DNA of 64,000 nucleotides from Streptomyces sp. NBC_00440 (GTDB lineage: Bacteria > Actinomycetota > Actinomycetes > Streptomycetales > Streptomycetaceae): assembly GCF_036014215.1 (NCBI RefSeq), contig NZ_CP107921.1, forward strand, positions 2,923,501 to 2,987,500, read 5' to 3'. Every line of letters starts with the position of its first letter. Position 1 is the stretch's first letter. Positions 11,494-19,533 of this stretch are shown in pieces. A program made the position numbers and the translations under genes. Under the pieces are notes generated by a model. It was given only the letters and a program-made list of their open reading frames with translations. It was not told where the DNA came from and made no database searches.

Positions 11494-11775
11494 GGCACAC
11501 ATGATCCCGCACAATCGCGCTCCGTGGGGCCCGGGGCCGGGAACACTTACCCGGCCGCAGCTCAGCGCGGAAGAAGCTCGGCCACGCGGGCAGCCGGGGC
11601 GCCTCCGTACGGAGTGACGCGCGGCGGCACGCCGTGACCGATTCCGTACGGAACGTGTTGTAGCGAAGTCATGACGCACGACAGCCCCCCGTTGCCTTAT
11701 GGAAGGGGGGTCTTCGCCCCTTACTCTGTGAGACTGCCCCTCTGTCCACCCCTCCTCCACCGGAACGCGAGATTC
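11494..11775. promoter_or_regulatory. Divergent yqgE-murA intergenic region with two CGTACG-centred palindromes
   Basis: This 282-base region must serve both promoters. It contains two perfect 12-base palindromes, CTCCGTACGGAG at 11603-11614 and TTCCGTACGGAA at 11642-11653, with centres 39 bases apart. CCGTACGG is a common word in Streptomyces DNA, so the pair may be chance. No clear -35/-10 pair was found for murA. Confidence 0.4.
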
Positions 11776-13122
11776 ATGACCGGCACTGGCACCGACGATG
11801 TCCTGCTCGTCCACGGCGGTAACCCGCTTGAGGGCGAGATCCGCGTTCGCGGCGCGAAGAACCTCGTGCCCAAGGCGATGGTCGCCGCGCTGCTCGGCAG
11901 CGGTCCGAGCAGACTGCGCAATGTGCCCGACATCCGGGACGTACGCGTCGTGCGCGGGCTGCTCCAGCTGCACGGTGTGACCGTCCGCCCCGGTGAGGAA
12001 CCGGGCGAGCTGATCCTCGACCCGTCGCACGTCGAGAGCGCCAACGTCGCGGACATCGACGCCCACGCGGGCTCCTCCCGCATCCCGATCCTCTTCTGCG
12101 GCCCGCTGCTGCACCGGCTGGGTCACGCGTTCATCCCCGGTCTCGGCGGCTGCGACATCGGCGGCCGGCCGATCGACTTCCACTTCGAGGTGCTGCGCCA
12201 GTTCGGCGCGACGATCGAGAAGCGGGCGGACGGCCAGTACCTGGAGGCCCCGCAGCGGCTGCGCGGCTGCAAGATCCGGCTGCCCTACCCGTCGGTCGGC
12301 TCGACCGAGCAGGTGCTGCTGACGGCGGTGCTCGCCGAGGGCGTCACCGAGCTGTCGAACGCCGCCGTGGAGCCGGAGATCGAGGACCTCATCTGCGTGC
12401 TGCAGAAGATGGGCGCGATCATCTCGATGGACACCGACCGGACGATCCGGATCACCGGTGTCGACCAGCTCGGCGGCTACAACCACCGGGCGCTGCCGGA
12501 CCGTCTGGAGGCCGCGTCCTGGGCGTCGGCCGCGCTGGCGACCGAGGGCAACATCTATGTACGCGGCGCCCAGCAGCGCTCGATGATGACGTTCCTCAAC
12601 ACGTTCCGCCGGGTCGGCGGCGCCTTCGAGATCGACGACGAGGGCATCCGCTTCTGGCACCCGGGCGGCCCGCTCAACGCCATCGCGCTGGAGACCGACG
12701 TCCACCCCGGTTTCCAGACCGACTGGCAGCAGCCGCTGGTGGTGGCGCTGACCCAGGCGAGCGGCCTCTCCATCGTCCACGAGACGGTGTACGAGTCCCG
12801 GCTCGGCTTCACGTCCGCGCTGAACCAGATGGGCGCGCACATCCAGCTCTACCGCGAGTGCCTGGGCGGTTCGGACTGCCGCTTCGGCCAGCGCAACTTC
12901 CTGCACTCGGCGGTCGTCAGCGGCCCCACCAAGCTGCAGGGCGCCGACCTGGTCATCCCCGACCTGCGCGGCGGCTTCTCGTACCTGATCGCCGCACTGG
13001 CGGCCCAGGGCACGTCACGGGTGCACGGCATCGACCTGATCAACCGCGGCTACGAGAACTTCCTCGACAAGCTGATCGAACTGGGCGCAAAGGTGGAACT
13101 GCCGGGCGCGGCACTGGTCTGA
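11776..13122 (+). CDS. murA: UDP-N-acetylglucosamine 1-carboxyvinyltransferase
   Basis: A 448-residue enolpyruvyl transferase that performs the first committed step of peptidoglycan synthesis, adding phosphoenolpyruvate to UDP-GlcNAc in the cytoplasm. Lys28-Asn29 of RGAKNLVPK and the active-site Cys126 in GLGGCDIGGRPIDFH are present; this Cys is the residue alkylated by fosfomycin in the family. The ATG at 11776 gives the normal length, while the frame is open to 11671. The gene is conserved in this position next to yqgE and hupA in S. coelicolor (SCO2949). A dispersed repeat sits just past the stop and probably ends transcription. Confidence 0.96.
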   Translation: MTGTGTDDVLLVHGGNPLEGEIRVRGAKNLVPKAMVAALLGSGPSRLRNVPDIRDVRVVRGLLQLHGVTVRPGEEPGELILDPSHVESANVADIDAHAGSSRIPILFCGPLLHRLGHAFIPGLGGCDIGGRPIDFHFEVLRQFGATIEKRADGQYLEAPQRLRGCKIRLPYPSVGSTEQVLLTAVLAEGVTELSNAAVEPEIEDLICVLQKMGAIISMDTDRTIRITGVDQLGGYNHRALPDRLEAASWASAALATEGNIYVRGAQQRSMMTFLNTFRRVGGAFEIDDEGIRFWHPGGPLNAIALETDVHPGFQTDWQQPLVVALTQASGLSIVHETVYESRLGFTSALNQMGAHIQLYRECLGGSDCRFGQRNFLHSAVVSGPTKLQGADLVIPDLRGGFSYLIAALAAQGTSRVHGIDLINRGYENFLDKLIELGAKVELPGAALV

Positions 13123-13200
13123 CGGGCAAAACAAGCCCGTCCTGGGGGCACCTCCCAGCGGTAGCCGGGGGAGCTTGAGGACGAGCGCGCCGAAGGCTGC
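13123..13200. repeat. Dispersed Streptomyces palindromic repeat between convergent genes
   Basis: Two structures follow the murA stop. A small hairpin GACGGGC/GCCCGTC spans about 13122-13142. It is followed by an imperfect palindrome, GGGGGCACCTCCCAGCGG and TAGCCGGGGGAGC, continuing with TTGAGGACGAGCGC. I recognise this last string as a type of repeat that recurs between genes in many Streptomyces genomes. It lies between convergent murA and the ABC ATPase gene and could act as a bidirectional terminator. Confidence 0.6.
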
Positions 13201-13236
13201 GCGATACACCCGCACCCTTCGGCGCCGCTCCACCCG

Positions 13237-14286
13237 TCACCGCTCAGCCACAAGCACCGGATTCTCGTGCGGCAAAAGCGTGCACCGGGCCCCCACCGTC
13301 AGCTTCCCCGCCTCCCAGCTCGGCAGATCGGCCTTGAGCGCGACCCCACCATCCGTGGTGAGGTGCAGCCGAGTGGTGGGCCCCAGGAAGGTCGCCACCC
13401 GTACGGTCGCCCCGGTCCCCCCGTCCGCGTCCGCCGCGCCGACCGCGAGCCCTTCCGGCCGCAGCAGGACGTCGACCTCCTGGCCGGTGGCCGGCGCGGC
13501 CCCGTGGATGGGGAGCCGGCGGCCGAAGAGCTCCACCACTCCCCCGTCCCGCACCGTGCCGGGCAGCCGGTTCATCGTGCCCACGAACTCGGCCACGAAC
13601 GGCGTCGCCGGGCGTTCGTACAGCTCGGACGGGGCCGCGCACTGCTCAAGCCTGCCGTCCTTCATCACGGCGACGCGGTCCGCCATGGACAGCGCCTCCT
13701 CCTGGTCGTGCGTGACGAAGACCGTGGTGATCGCCAGCTCCAGCTGGATGCGGCGGATCTCCTCGCGCAGCGTGAGCCGCACCTTGGCGTCCAGCGCGGA
13801 CAGCGGCTCGTCGAGGAGCAGCACCTTCGGCTGGACGGCGAGCGCGCGGGCCAGTGCCACGCGCTGCTGCTGGCCGCCGGAGAGCTGGTGCGGGTAGTGG
13901 TCCCCGCGGCCGGGGAGGCCGACCAGTTCGAGGAGTTCGGCGGAGCGCGTACGCCGCTCGGCGGCGGCCTTCCCGCGCACCCGCAGCCCGTACGCCACGT
14001 TCTCGGCGGCGGTCATGTTCGGGAAGAGGCTGTACGACTGGAACACCATGCCGATGTCGCGCCGGTGGGCGGGGACGGAGGTGACGTCGCGCCCGTCCAT
14101 CAGCAGCTCGCCGCTGTCCGCGGACTCGAAGCCCGCGATGATGCGCAGCGCGGTGGTCTTCCCGCAGCCGGAGGGCCCGAGCAGGGCCACCAGTTCGCCG
14201 GGGCCGATGTCCAGGTCGAGACCGGCGAGTGCCACCGTGGGACCGAAGTCCCTCCGCAGGTTCCTGAGTTGTACGGGAACACTCAT
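13237..14286 (-). CDS. ABC transporter ATP-binding protein (MOI/PotA-like importer)
   Basis: A 349-residue ATPase. It carries Walker A GPSGCGKT, Q-loop VFQSYSLFPNM, signature LSGGQQQR, Walker B VLLLDEP and H-loop VFVTHDQ, then a TOBE-type C-terminal domain typical of polyamine, ferric-iron and 2-aminoethylphosphonate importers. The ATG at 14286 overlaps the stop of the upstream permease as ATGA. It is the last gene of a four-gene unit (binding protein, two permeases, ATPase) that powers import. Being MOI-class, its substrate is probably a small charged molecule; see the neighbouring HAD gene. Confidence 0.93.
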   Translation of the reverse strand: MSVPVQLRNLRRDFGPTVALAGLDLDIGPGELVALLGPSGCGKTTALRIIAGFESADSGELLMDGRDVTSVPAHRRDIGMVFQSYSLFPNMTAAENVAYGLRVRGKAAAERRTRSAELLELVGLPGRGDHYPHQLSGGQQQRVALARALAVQPKVLLLDEPLSALDAKVRLTLREEIRRIQLELAITTVFVTHDQEEALSMADRVAVMKDGRLEQCAAPSELYERPATPFVAEFVGTMNRLPGTVRDGGVVELFGRRLPIHGAAPATGQEVDVLLRPEGLAVGAADADGGTGATVRVATFLGPTTRLHLTTDGGVALKADLPSWEAGKLTVGARCTLLPHENPVLVAER

Positions 14287-15101
14287 CGTGTGGCCTTCCT
14301 TCGGTTGCGGCCGCCGGCCAGGGTGGTGAGCAGGAGCAGCAGCCCCCAGCTGATCAGAAGACTCAACATCGCGGCGGCTACGGAGAGTTGGGCCTCACTG
14401 TCGCCGACCTGCACCATCCACACGGCGAACGGTGCGAAGCCGAGCACGGAGGCGACGGTGTACTCGCCGAGCACCATGGCCAGGCTGAGCACGGCCCCGC
14501 CGATCACCGCGGAGCGCAGGTTCGGTACGACGACCCGCAGCAGGGTCTGGGTGCGCGAGGCGCCCAGGCTCCGGGACGCCTCGACGAGCGTACGGAGGTC
14601 GACGGCGCGCAGTCCCGCGTCCAGCGAGCGGTACAGGAACGGCAGCGACATCACCGTGTAGACCAGGACGAGGATCAGCGGGAAGTCCTTGTTCTGCAGG
14701 GCCTGGAAGGTCCCGTAGAGCGGGGTCGTGGCGAGGTCCTGCTGCCAGGACAGGACGGTGCTGACGCCCGCGACCAGGGCGATCGGGGGCACCACCAGCG
14801 GCATCATGGAGAGGATCTCGACCGTGCGCCGGAGCCCGGGGAAGTACAGGGCGACCGCGACCGTCGTCGGCACCATCAGGGCGAGTCCGAGGACGACGGT
14901 GGCGAGTCCGAGCCCCAGCGAGAGCAGCAGACTGCTGGTCATCCCGTCGGAGCCCAGGCCCTTGGTGTACGGGTCGAAGCTGATCCCGTCGGCGTTGTCG
15001 ACCGTGAACCAGAGCGAGGCCAGGACCGGCACCAGGAAGTAGAGCGCGGCCAGCACGAGCACCGGGACGCGGGTACGCCCGGCCGTGCCTGCTGTCGTCA
15101 T
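14283..15101 (-). CDS. ABC transporter permease, second subunit
   Basis: A 272-residue inner-membrane permease with about six membrane segments. The EAA-like cytoplasmic loop reads LVEASRSLGASRTQTLLRVVVPNL and contacts the ATPase. The chosen start is the ATG at 15101, whose ATGA overlaps the stop of the first permease; an ATG at 15110 is an alternative. It overlaps the ATPase gene by four bases. Pfam-type resemblance is to the PotB/PotC and PhnU/PhnV permeases. Confidence 0.9.
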   Translation of the reverse strand: MTTAGTAGRTRVPVLVLAALYFLVPVLASLWFTVDNADGISFDPYTKGLGSDGMTSSLLLSLGLGLATVVLGLALMVPTTVAVALYFPGLRRTVEILSMMPLVVPPIALVAGVSTVLSWQQDLATTPLYGTFQALQNKDFPLILVLVYTVMSLPFLYRSLDAGLRAVDLRTLVEASRSLGASRTQTLLRVVVPNLRSAVIGGAVLSLAMVLGEYTVASVLGFAPFAVWMVQVGDSEAQLSVAAAMLSLLISWGLLLLLTTLAGGRNRRKATR

Positions 15102-15994
15102 CCGAGCCATCGGGCACTCCGTCGCTGCAGCGGGATCTGTACGGCCATCACGAGCAGCGCGATCACGACCATGTTGAGGCTCATGGCGAGCGCCAGGTTC
15201 TCCTGGCCGGCCAGCACGTTGCCGTTGAGGGCGTTGGAGATCTGGAGGGTGATCAGCGGCACCGAACTCCCCGTCATCACCGCCGCGGTGGCCTGCGAGG
15301 CGAAGGCGGTGCCGAACATCAGGACCGCGCCGCCGAGCAGCGAGGGCGTGAGCACCGGGATGCCGATGTGCAGCCAGAACTGCCGTCGGGTGGCTCCGCA
15401 GGACGCGGCGGCCTCCTGCCACTGGGTGCGCAGCCCGTCGAGCGCGGGCAGTACGGTCACCACCATCAGCGGGATCATGAAGTAGAGGTAGGCGAGCACC
15501 AGACCGGTGAAGCTGTAGAGGCTGAAACCGGTGGAGTGCAGCGACAGCAGCTTGGTGAGCGTGCCGGTGGTGCCGAGGGTGGCGATGAAGGCGAAGGCGA
15601 GCGGCGCTCCGCTGAAGTTGGCGAAGACCCCGGAGGCCGCGACCACCGCCTTGCGGAGCGCGGGGCGTCCCGACGAGGCGACGGCCTGAGCGATCAGCGC
15701 ACCGAAGAGGGTGGCCAGCAGGGCGCTGACGACGGAGAGTTCGACGCTTCCGGTGAGCCCTGTCGCGTACGCACCCGAGAGCGAGTTGCTGACGTTGTCG
15801 GTGCCGAACCGGGCGGCGCCGCTCGGGTCGGTGACCATGAAGGCGTTGTACGCCATGGTCCCCGCGGGCAGCCCGAAGCAGAGGGCGAGGAAGACGAAGT
15901 ACGGGAGGACGACGGGCCAGCGGTGGCGGCCCCGGCGGCGTACGGCCGGTTTCGCTTCGGCGACGACGGCCGCGTCAACGGCTTGGTCGGCCAT
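15098..15994 (-). CDS. ABC transporter permease, first subunit
   Basis: A 298-residue permease. After a short charged start (RRRGRHRW) come about six membrane segments and the loop EAAASCGATRRQFWLHIGIPVL that docks with the ATPase. The ATG at 15994 lies two bases past the stop of the binding-protein gene; the frame is open further upstream, but only over that gene. With the next permease it forms the heterodimeric channel of the importer. Confidence 0.9.
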   Translation of the reverse strand: MADQAVDAAVVAEAKPAVRRRGRHRWPVVLPYFVFLALCFGLPAGTMAYNAFMVTDPSGAARFGTDNVSNSLSGAYATGLTGSVELSVVSALLATLFGALIAQAVASSGRPALRKAVVAASGVFANFSGAPLAFAFIATLGTTGTLTKLLSLHSTGFSLYSFTGLVLAYLYFMIPLMVVTVLPALDGLRTQWQEAAASCGATRRQFWLHIGIPVLTPSLLGGAVLMFGTAFASQATAAVMTGSSVPLITLQISNALNGNVLAGQENLALAMSLNMVVIALLVMAVQIPLQRRSARWLG

Positions 15995-15996
15995 CG

Positions 15997-17139
15997 TCAG
16001 CTGACCGCCTTGGCCCAGCCCTGCACGATGGCCTCCTTGGCCTTGGCCTCCTGGGCGGGGCTCGCGGTCTTCGCGGTGCCCTCCACGTGCGGAAGCGCCT
16101 TGGCGGCCTTGTCGGCGGTGCCGTTCTTCTCCATCACGTCGAGCAGGGCGGGCCGGGAGAAGCCGCGCAGCCAGATGTTCTGGCCCTCGGTGCTGTAGAG
16201 GAACTCCATCCACAGCCGGGCGGCCGCCGGGTGCGGGGCGTACTTGTTGACGCCCTGGTTGTAGTAGTTGGAGTACTCGCCATCGGCCGGGGCCGTGACC
16301 TTCCAGTCGACGCCCTTGGCCTTCAGCTTCGCGGCGTACCCGAGGTTGAGGTAGTCCCAGTCGATCGAGATGGGCGTCTCGCCCTTCTGGATGGTGGCGA
16401 GGGTCGACTCGGCGGGGACGTAGTTGCCCTTCTTCTTCAGCTCCTTGAAGAAGTCGAGGCCGGGCTGTACGTCGTCGAGGGAGCCGCCGTTGGCCAGCGA
16501 GGCGGCGAAGACCGCGGCCAGCGCCGAACTGGACTCGCCCGGGTTGCCGTTGAGGGCGACCTTGTCCTTGTACTCGGGCTTCAGCAGGTCCTTGAACGTC
16601 TTCGGGCAGTGCGTGACGGCCTTGGCATCGCAGCCGATCGAGATGTAACCGCCGTAGTTGTTCAGATACGAGCCGTCGGCCTGCTTCTGGGCGGCGGGTA
16701 TGCCGTTCCAGCCGGTGACCTTGTACGGGGCGAGCAGCTTCTGCGCCTTGGCCTGCTGCATGTACGCGGTGCCGAGGTCCAGCGCGTCGACGGCCCGGTC
16801 CTGGCCCTTGCGCTTGGCCGCCGCGTTGAGGGCCTGCTGGCTGCTGCCGCCGGGGTTCTCGTTGTTGACCTTGATGCCGTACTTCTTCTCGAAGGCCGAG
16901 ATCATCTCGCCGTAGTTCGCCCAGTCGGGGGCGAGCGCGTAGACGTTCAGCGTGCCTTCCTTCTTGGCCGCCTTGGCGAGGGCCGCCATCCCGCCGAGGT
17001 CCGCTGCCGATTCCGCCTTCGCCGCCTTGCTGTCGGCGGCGTCGGCGGTGGGGGCGGCCCCACAGCCGCTGACCACCGTCGCGGTCGCGAGCACGGCTGC
17101 CGCGAGGGATGCGATGCGGGCCGGTCGGGATGGGTTCAC
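15997..17139 (-). CDS. ABC transporter solute-binding lipoprotein
   Basis: A 380-residue extracellular binding protein. A basic start and hydrophobic stretch lead to a lipobox VSGC, with the lipidated Cys at residue 26. The mature part resembles family 1 iron/phosphonate/polyamine-type binding proteins: LNVYALAPDWANYGEMISAFEKKYG near the start and ISIDWDYLNLGY in the second lobe. The ATG at 17139 follows AGGAG. It heads the importer operon and faces a GntR regulator across a 278-base region. The ligand is not certain; 2-aminoethylphosphonate or another phosphorylated compound is an inference from the HAD gene next to the regulator. Confidence 0.88.
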   Translation of the reverse strand: MNPSRPARIASLAAAVLATATVVSGCGAAPTADAADSKAAKAESAADLGGMAALAKAAKKEGTLNVYALAPDWANYGEMISAFEKKYGIKVNNENPGGSSQQALNAAAKRKGQDRAVDALDLGTAYMQQAKAQKLLAPYKVTGWNGIPAAQKQADGSYLNNYGGYISIGCDAKAVTHCPKTFKDLLKPEYKDKVALNGNPGESSSALAAVFAASLANGGSLDDVQPGLDFFKELKKKGNYVPAESTLATIQKGETPISIDWDYLNLGYAAKLKAKGVDWKVTAPADGEYSNYYNQGVNKYAPHPAAARLWMEFLYSTEGQNIWLRGFSRPALLDVMEKNGTADKAAKALPHVEGTAKTASPAQEAKAKEAIVQGWAKAVS

Positions 17140-17182
17140 GTTGTACTCCTGCGATTCAAGGCCTGTGGTTCTAGGCCAGCCA

Positions 17183-17196
17183 CTTGTCTGGACAAG
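17183..17196. promoter_or_regulatory. Candidate GntR operator CTTGTC-TG-GACAAG
   Basis: A perfect inverted repeat, CTTGTC-TG-GACAAG, lies 44 bases upstream of the binding-protein start in the divergent region shared with the gntR gene. It matches the GT-N(4)-AC style of sites bound by HutC-type GntR proteins. A similar half-site, GGGCAAG, follows at about 17214. Autoregulation and control of the importer are inferred. Confidence 0.55.
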
Positions 17197-17417
17197 CCAT
17201 CAGTCAGTAAGCCTGGGCAAGCTAACAGCAAGAAGGCCGTCGAACAAGCCCGAACGACCCCAAAAAGTGCAGGTCAGAAGCGTTATATAAGTTTTGGTTT
17301 AAGATGGCTCGGATCGGTGAGACACATACCTCGAACCTCCGTGGAATGCCTGACGGTGTGTACAGATGACATGATCAGCCGCCGCCCCGGAACCCCGGGC
17401 CCACCAGGAGGAGTGAC

Positions 17418-18176
17418 GTGACCCGACGGCATCAGGAGATCGCCGACACTCTCCGCCGTGACCTCGCGGAAGGCCGGTTTCCGGTCGGTTCCGCGCTGCC
17501 GTCGGAGACCGAACTGGCCGCGGTGCACGGCGTTTCGCGCGGCACCGTACGGCAGGCCCTGTCGACGCTGCTCGCCGAAGGGCTGCTCGGCTCCCGGCAG
17601 GGCACGCGCCACACTGTGCTGAGCACCACACCCAGTCAGAGTTTCAGCGAACTGCGCAGTTTCGCGCAGTGGGCGCGGGCCGGCGGGCACCTCCCCGGCG
17701 GGCTCGTCCTGGACTCCGTACGCGGCGGTGCGAGCGCCGAGGAGGCCGCGCTGCTCCAACTGGCACCGGGCGACGGCGTGCTGCGGGTGCTGCGGCTGCG
17801 CACCCTGGACGGCGCCCCGGTCCTGCTGGAGCGGACGGTCTACGCGGGCTGGACTGCCGACGCCGTCGAAGCCCTGCCCGCCGACTGCGAGTCCGTCACC
17901 CAGCGGCTGCTCGACGACACCGGGCTGGTCTTCGCGCACGGCGAGCACCATCTGGACGCCGTCGCTGCGGGCACCGTCGACGCCCGTGAACTGCGGGTAC
18001 GCCGCGGCAGCCCGCTGCTGCGGGTGCGGCGCACCACGCTCACCGCCGACGGGCGGCCCGTCGAGACCTCGGACGACCGCTATCGCCCCGGCTCGGTCGT
18101 CTTCACCGTACGCAACTCCACACAGGCCAACCCCCTGGCCCGTACCGCACCGGAACAGAAAAGCGAGCCCTCATGA
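17418..18176 (+). CDS. GntR-family (HutC-type) transcriptional regulator
   Basis: A 252-residue regulator. The N-terminal winged helix spans about residues 5-68 (LPSETELAAVHGVSRGTVRQAL), and a UTRA ligand-binding domain of the HutC subfamily fills about 75-235. The GTG at 17418 has a near-perfect AGGAGGAG at 17406-17413. The gene is divergent from the ABC importer and its stop overlaps the HAD phosphatase start as ATGA. The arrangement suggests that it senses a phosphorylated or transported compound and represses the importer. Confidence 0.92.
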   Translation: MTRRHQEIADTLRRDLAEGRFPVGSALPSETELAAVHGVSRGTVRQALSTLLAEGLLGSRQGTRHTVLSTTPSQSFSELRSFAQWARAGGHLPGGLVLDSVRGGASAEEAALLQLAPGDGVLRVLRLRTLDGAPVLLERTVYAGWTADAVEALPADCESVTQRLLDDTGLVFAHGEHHLDAVAAGTVDARELRVRRGSPLLRVRRTTLTADGRPVETSDDRYRPGSVVFTVRNSTQANPLARTAPEQKSEPS

Positions 18177-18832
18177 CGCTCCCCGCGGCGCTGCTGTGCG
18201 ACATGGACGGCACCCTGGTCGACACCGAGCACGCCTGGTTGCAGACCGTCGCCCGGCTGCTCAGCGCGCAGGGTGTGCCCGCCGGGCCCGGGGTCCTGGC
18301 CGCTTATGCGGGCGCCGCGGTGGCCGACGCCGCGGAACGCGCGGTCCACGAGCACGGCATCGGGCTGACCGTGGCCGACGCCGCCGCCCGCCTCGACCGG
18401 GACTTCACGGCCGGTGTGGCCTCCGGTGTCACCGTCCAGCCGGGCGCGCTGCGGCTGCTCGACCAGGCGGCGGCGCTGGGCATCGCGGTGGCCCTGGTCA
18501 CCGCTTCGGAGCGGCATGTGGCGGACATGGTGCTGGAAGCGCTGGGCGCGCACCGGTTCGCGACGTCCGTGGCCTCGGGCGAATCGGCGCGCGGAAAGCC
18601 CCATCCGGACCCGTATCTGACGGCGGCGGCAGCGCTGGGCGCGGATCCGGCCCGGTGTCTGGCCGTGGAGGACACCCCGACGGGGGCAGCGGCGGCGCTG
18701 GCCGCCGGGTGCCGCCTGCTGGCGGTCCCCACGGTCCCGGGCATCGCCGAGGGGCCGCGCACCACCCTCGTCGCGTCCCTGACGGCCGTGGACCTGCTGG
18801 CGTTCCGCGAGGACGGCGGCCAGAGCTGCTGA
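18173..18832 (+). CDS. HAD-family phosphatase
   Basis: A 219-residue HAD subfamily IA hydrolase. Motif I is DMDGTLVD with the nucleophile Asp10, motif II is the Thr of LVTASE, motif III is the Lys in RGKPHPDPYL, and motif IV is AVEDTPTG. The cap domain fills about residues 16-90. It is translationally coupled to the GntR gene. In this setting it probably dephosphorylates (or, if phosphonatase-like, cleaves) the compound brought in by the divergent importer, but the phosphonatase Lys could not be confirmed. Confidence 0.9.
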   Translation: MTLPAALLCDMDGTLVDTEHAWLQTVARLLSAQGVPAGPGVLAAYAGAAVADAAERAVHEHGIGLTVADAAARLDRDFTAGVASGVTVQPGALRLLDQAAALGIAVALVTASERHVADMVLEALGAHRFATSVASGESARGKPHPDPYLTAAAALGADPARCLAVEDTPTGAAAALAAGCRLLAVPTVPGIAEGPRTTLVASLTAVDLLAFREDGGQSC

Positions 18833-18892
18833 GAGGCTGCCGACGCGGCCGACAGAGCTGCGGACAGGCTGCCGGCGCGGTCCGGACATGCC

Positions 18893-18927
18893 GGAGGGCG
18901 GCCCACCCTGCCGGGTGGCCGCCCTCC
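18893..18927. terminator. Bidirectional hairpin between the HAD and hupA genes
   Basis: A stem of about 14 base pairs, GGAGGGCGGCCCACC with GGTGGCCGCCCTCC (one bulged base), encloses a short loop. It lies between the convergent HAD gene (stop 18832) and hupA (stop 18951) and can end both transcripts. The plus-strand side is followed by a weak T-containing stretch. Confidence 0.75.
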
Positions 18928-18950
18928 GTTCTGTGCTCTGCGCTTGGGGA

Positions 18951-19232
18951 CTACTTGCCCTTGGCGGCTTCCTTGAGCTTCGAGCCCGCGGAGACCTTCA
19001 CGCTGTAGCCGGCGGGGATGTTGATCGGGTCGCCGGTCTGCGGGTTACGCGCGGTGCGAGCGGCACGGTGGGTGCGCTCGAAGGTCAGGAAGCCGGGGAT
19101 GGTGACCTTCTCGTCGCCCTTGGCGACGATCTCGCCGACCGTCTCGGCGAGAGCGGCCAGAACGGCGTCGGCGTCCTTACGAGTCACCTCGGCACGATCG
19201 GCCAGGGCGGCCACCAGCTCACTGCGGTTCAT
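18951..19232 (-). CDS. hupA: HU-family nucleoid-associated protein
   Basis: A 93-residue histone-like protein that bends and compacts DNA as a dimer. It has the HU signature from VTIPGFLTFERTHRAARTARNP, where the DNA-binding arm carries RNPQTGDPINIPAG. It lacks the Lys/Ala/Pro-rich tail of the other Streptomyces HU (HupS), which marks it as the HupA type (SCO2950 in S. coelicolor). The ATG at 19232 follows GGGAG. It stands alone and sits downstream of a 300-base region containing an 18-base palindrome. Confidence 0.95.
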   Translation of the reverse strand: MNRSELVAALADRAEVTRKDADAVLAALAETVGEIVAKGDEKVTIPGFLTFERTHRAARTARNPQTGDPINIPAGYSVKVSAGSKLKEAAKGK

Positions 19233-19533
19233 GTTGTTACTCCCGTGTTCTTCTTGCCTGTAAGGCGTGAGATCGAAGCCGATGCTGCCAGGGCCCTAGG
19301 ACAGTCCCCGGACCCGGGTCTGACGTCAGACCCTCGCGCCCGAATATGCATCCTGCCCCCACCAACGGCGGGAAAGCCAATCCGGCACTCACCGGAGTCA
19401 CACGAACGCGTCACTGTTCCGGGATGGTGACGCTCCGTCGACTCCGTGAAACCCGGCTGTGGGCGCCCAGGGGCTCATTTCCCGCCACCCTAGAGGGGCG
19501 TTTGGGGCCGCGAGTCCCGCGACGCGCCGAGCG
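19233..19533. other. Region between the malic enzyme gene and hupA
   Basis: These 301 bases carry the hupA leader and promoter. The notable feature is the perfect 18-base palindrome at 19316-19333. I found no convincing coding sequence. Confidence 0.6.
19316..19333. promoter_or_regulatory. Perfect 18-base palindrome upstream of hupA
   Basis: GGGTCTGACGTCAGACCC is perfectly self-complementary with no spacer and is centred about 92 bases upstream of the hupA start. The TGACGTCA core is not a common word in the window. It could be a dimeric regulator site near the hupA promoter. A role as a terminator of the malic enzyme gene, 200 bases upstream, is less likely because there is no loop. Confidence 0.5.

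Noticed and set aside
11494..12906. Upstream extension of the YqgE frame on the minus strand
   Set aside because: The frame stays open across murA, but the residues are an antisense shadow; the YqgE family start is at 11493.
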